Assembly: GCA_003537575.1 (NCBI GenBank)
Contig: DPRS01000051.1
Location: forward strand, 1 to 64,000
DNA length: 64,000 bases
DNA from: Oxalobacteraceae bacterium
GTDB lineage: Bacteria; Pseudomonadota; Gammaproteobacteria; Burkholderiales; Burkholderiaceae_D
Direction: 5' to 3'
Positions 62,429 through 64,000 of this stretch are shown here, piece by piece. The notes beneath the pieces were generated by a model that was not told where the DNA came from, did not search any database, and saw nothing but the letters and a program-made list of their open reading frames with translations. Numbering within the stretch: position 1 is the first letter of the stretch; the number at the start of each line of letters is the position of its first letter. A program made the position numbers and the translations under genes.

Positions 62429-63752
62429 AAATCAGCATCGTGCAGTTCAACGCCACGATGATGCCCGCCACCAGCCAGGCCAGCCGCACGACCCATCGCG
62501 GACTGGCGAATTCCCCCATTTTTGCCTTGTCGCTGGTAAAGCGCACCAGCGGGATCACCGCGAAGGGCAATTGCAGGCTCAGCACCACCTGGCTGAAGAT
62601 CAGCAGCTGGGCGGTGCCGCTGTCGCCGTACAGGCTGGTGACGATCAGCGCCGGCACCACCGCGATCATGCGCGTGATCAGCCGGCGCAGCCACATCGGC
62701 AAGCGCAGATTCAGGTAACCTTCCATGACGATCTGCCCGGCCAGAGTGGCGGTCAGGGTCGAGCTCTGGCCGGACGCCAGCAGCGCCAGGCCGAACAGGA
62801 AACTGGCGGCGCTGACGCCCAGCAAGGGCGCCAGCAGGCGGTAAGCTTCCTGGATTTCGGCGACATCATGGCCATTGCGATGAAAGACGGCGGCAGCGAT
62901 GATCAGGATCGCGGCATTCACCATGAAGGCGAACACCAGCGCGGTGACGACGTCGATGGTCGCGTATTTCATGGCGGCGCGCTTGCCTTCGGAAGTGAGG
63001 GAAAAGCACCGCGTCTGCACCGTCGACGAATGCAGGTACAGGTTGTGCGGCATGACGGTGGCGCCGATGATGCCGATGGCCAGATAAAGCATCTTCGGAT
63101 CGGTGACGGTTTGCGCGTTCGGGATGAAGCCGGCGGCGACGCCTTGCCACTGCGGCTGGGCCAGGAACAGGTTGATGCCGATGCAGACGAAAATGACCAG
63201 CAGGAGACTTACCACCATCGCTTCCAGGTAACGGAATCCGCGCTGCTGCAGCCATAACAGCAGCAGGACATCGCTCACCGTCAGCGCCACGCCCCACACC
63301 AGCGGCACGCCAAACAGCAGATTGAGGGCGATGGCGGTGCCGATGACCTCGGCCATGTCGCAGGCGCATATCGCGATCTCGCACAGCAGCCATTGCATGC
63401 GCACCGAGAACGGCGAATAATGCGCGCGGCAGGCTTGCGCCAGGTCCTGGCCGGTGGCGATGCCCAGGCGCGCGGCAAGAATTTGCAGCAGGATCGCCAT
63501 CAGGTTCGACAGCATCACGATCCACAGCAAGCCGTAGCCGAAGCCGGAGCCGCCGGCCAGGTCGGTGGCCCAGTTGCCGGGATCCATGTAGCCGACCGCC
63601 ACCAAGTAACCGGGGCCGAGAAAACCGAGCAGGCGCCGGAACCAGTGTCCATGCTCAGCCACGCGGATGCTGCGATACATGTCGGCGCCGCCCCCCGCGG
63701 GAAAACGCTCCCGGTCTGTCTCAAGCGGTTTGGCGGCTGCAGGGGGCGGCAT
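62415..63752 (-). CDS. mntH: Nramp family Mn(2+)/Fe(2+) transporter
   Basis: This 445-residue proton-coupled divalent metal importer of the inner membrane has about eleven hydrophobic segments. The metal-site motifs are [11 protein letters not shown] (DPGN) in helix 1 and [13 protein letters not shown] (MPH) in helix 6. The ATG at 63752 has an AAGGA ribosome binding site seven bases upstream. No recognised manganese riboswitch or MntR box was seen in the ~115 bp upstream. Confidence 0.94.
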   Translation of the reverse strand: MPPPAAAKPLETDRERFPAGGGADMYRSIRVAEHGHWFRRLLGFLGPGYLVAVGYMDPGNWATDLAGGSGFGYGLLWIVMLSNLMAILLQILAARLGIATGQDLAQACRAHYSPFSVRMQWLLCEIAICACDMAEVIGTAIALNLLFGVPLVWGVALTVSDVLLLLWLQQRGFRYLEAMVVSLLLVIFVCIGINLFLAQPQWQGVAAGFIPNAQTVTDPKMLYLAIGIIGATVMPHNLYLHSSTVQTRCFSLTSEGKRAAMKYATIDVVTALVFAFMVNAAILIIAAAVFHRNGHDVAEIQEAYRLLAPLLGVSAASFLFGLALLASGQSSTLTATLAGQIVMEGYLNLRLPMWLRRLITRMIAVVPALIVTSLYGDSGTAQLLIFSQVVLSLQLPFAVIPLVRFTSDKAKMGEFASPRWVVRLAWLVAGIIVALNCTMLISLTR

Positions 63753-63806
63753 CGATTATCCTTGTCTGCCGCCGAAGGCAGCTCTCATTGCGACGACATG
63801 CGCACA

Positions 63807-63836
63807 TGCGTTTCGCACCCTGAGGTACGAAACGCA
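63807..63836. other. Inverted repeat upstream of mntH
   Basis: TGCGTTTCG (63807-63815) and CGAAACGCA (63828-63836) form a perfect 9-bp stem with a 12-nt loop, between mntH and the gene tail at the window edge. It could be a terminator without T-run, an operator, or leader structure. Confidence 0.4.
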
Positions 63837-63867
63837 GCGATTGCATTGACGGCTTTGGGCCCGTGCT

Positions 63868-64000
63868 CTAATGGAGCGGCTTGCCGCTTGCCGGTTCTTT
63901 CTGCTTCCCGGAGCGCCCCACGACAATGCTGTCGGCCGACGCGCCCAGTTCCGCGCCCGTGGTCGGATCGGCCTGCGGATTGGAAGCAGTTCGCATCGCG
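63868..64000 (-). CDS. C-terminal end of an unidentified leftward gene (cut by window edge)
   Basis: A minus-strand frame enters from the right edge and ends at the TAG 63868-63870. Its 44 visible codons read MRTASNPQADPTTGAELGAS, then ADSIVVGRSGKQKEPASGKP and LH; the Met at 63996 may be internal. It is hydrophilic and Gly/Ser/Lys-rich. I do not recognise the family, and coding status rests on frame and composition only. Confidence 0.3.
   Translation of the reverse strand, partial: AMRTASNPQADPTTGAELGASADSIVVGRSGKQKEPASGKPLH

Noticed and set aside
63753..63867. Manganese riboswitch (yybP-ykoY) before mntH
   Set aside because: The conserved core of that class was not found; only a simple inverted repeat is present.
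1..64000. CRISPR arrays, tRNA or rRNA genes, insertion sequences
   Set aside because: No regularly spaced repeats, no cloverleaf-like sequences, and no transposase genes were seen on reading both strands.

Overview
The window is GC-rich and densely coded. Its gene content and order point to a betaproteobacterium of the Burkholderiales, most like the Oxalobacteraceae. The supporting signs are aconitase B, polyhydroxyalkanoate (PHA) genes (phasin and intracellular depolymerase), a DUF1841 protein, the membrane protein historically called site-specific recombinase Gcr, a PEP-CTERM protein, paired class I cytochromes c, and a parE / transglycosylase / parC cluster. This placement is inference from gene families; no rRNA or tRNA gene was recognised.

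Layout. 1-1.7 kb: start of acnB (leftward, cut by the window edge) with a clear promoter and palindrome. 1.8-5.2 kb: an AT-richer accessory block with two unusual genes, a DUF6602-type and an AIPR-type protein, both with nuclease-like residues; this is a candidate phage-defence module. 5.2-10.8 kb: a leftward dipeptide/oligopeptide ABC transporter operon. 11.5-18.0 kb: a tight six- to seven-gene rightward operon coding an AprA-like flavoprotein, an AprB-like ferredoxin, a complete NrtA/SsuA-type ABC transporter whose binding protein has an extra NosL-like C-terminal region, a HEAT-repeat protein and a DUF971 protein. An IclR regulator follows. I think this is the most likely poorly described system in the window. 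18-25 kb: dgkA, an S11 peptidase, a phasin with paired operators, a CinA-like protein, an EI24 membrane protein, FKBP, acyl-CoA-binding protein and a 2-hydroxyacid dehydrogenase.

25.5-36.2 kb: ferredoxin FdxA and a TrxR-like ferredoxin-NADP reductase, PHA depolymerase, an orphan RsxB next to nth, DUF1841, two cytochromes c, Gcr, and a MoxR ATPase/VWA pair. 36.3-41.5 kb: topoisomerase IV (parE, parC) flanking a lytic transglycosylase, with a near-perfect LexA box on the parE promoter. 41.6-45.1 kb: aminotransferase, RidA, the decayed remnant of a LysE/RhtB exporter, and its divergent MocR regulator. 45.2-50.3 kb: htpG and a four-PAS GGDEF/EAL protein with a degraded EAL site. 50.3-54.8 kb: a DUF1275 membrane protein and an iron-uptake pair (TonB receptor, PepSY protein) behind a Fur-like box. 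55-64 kb: a spermidine synthase-like methyltransferase-fold protein, an orphan GspE/PulE ATPase, a PEP-CTERM protein, an SDR-type epimerase divergent from a ferredoxin reductase, an ArgD-like aminotransferase, mntH, and the tail of one more gene.

Most of the window is ordinary chromosomal housekeeping with strong factor-independent terminators. The accessory or unusual parts are 1.8-5.2 kb, 11.5-19.3 kb and 43.4-43.7 kb. All functional calls come from reading motifs and family resemblance; no database search or folding program was run.
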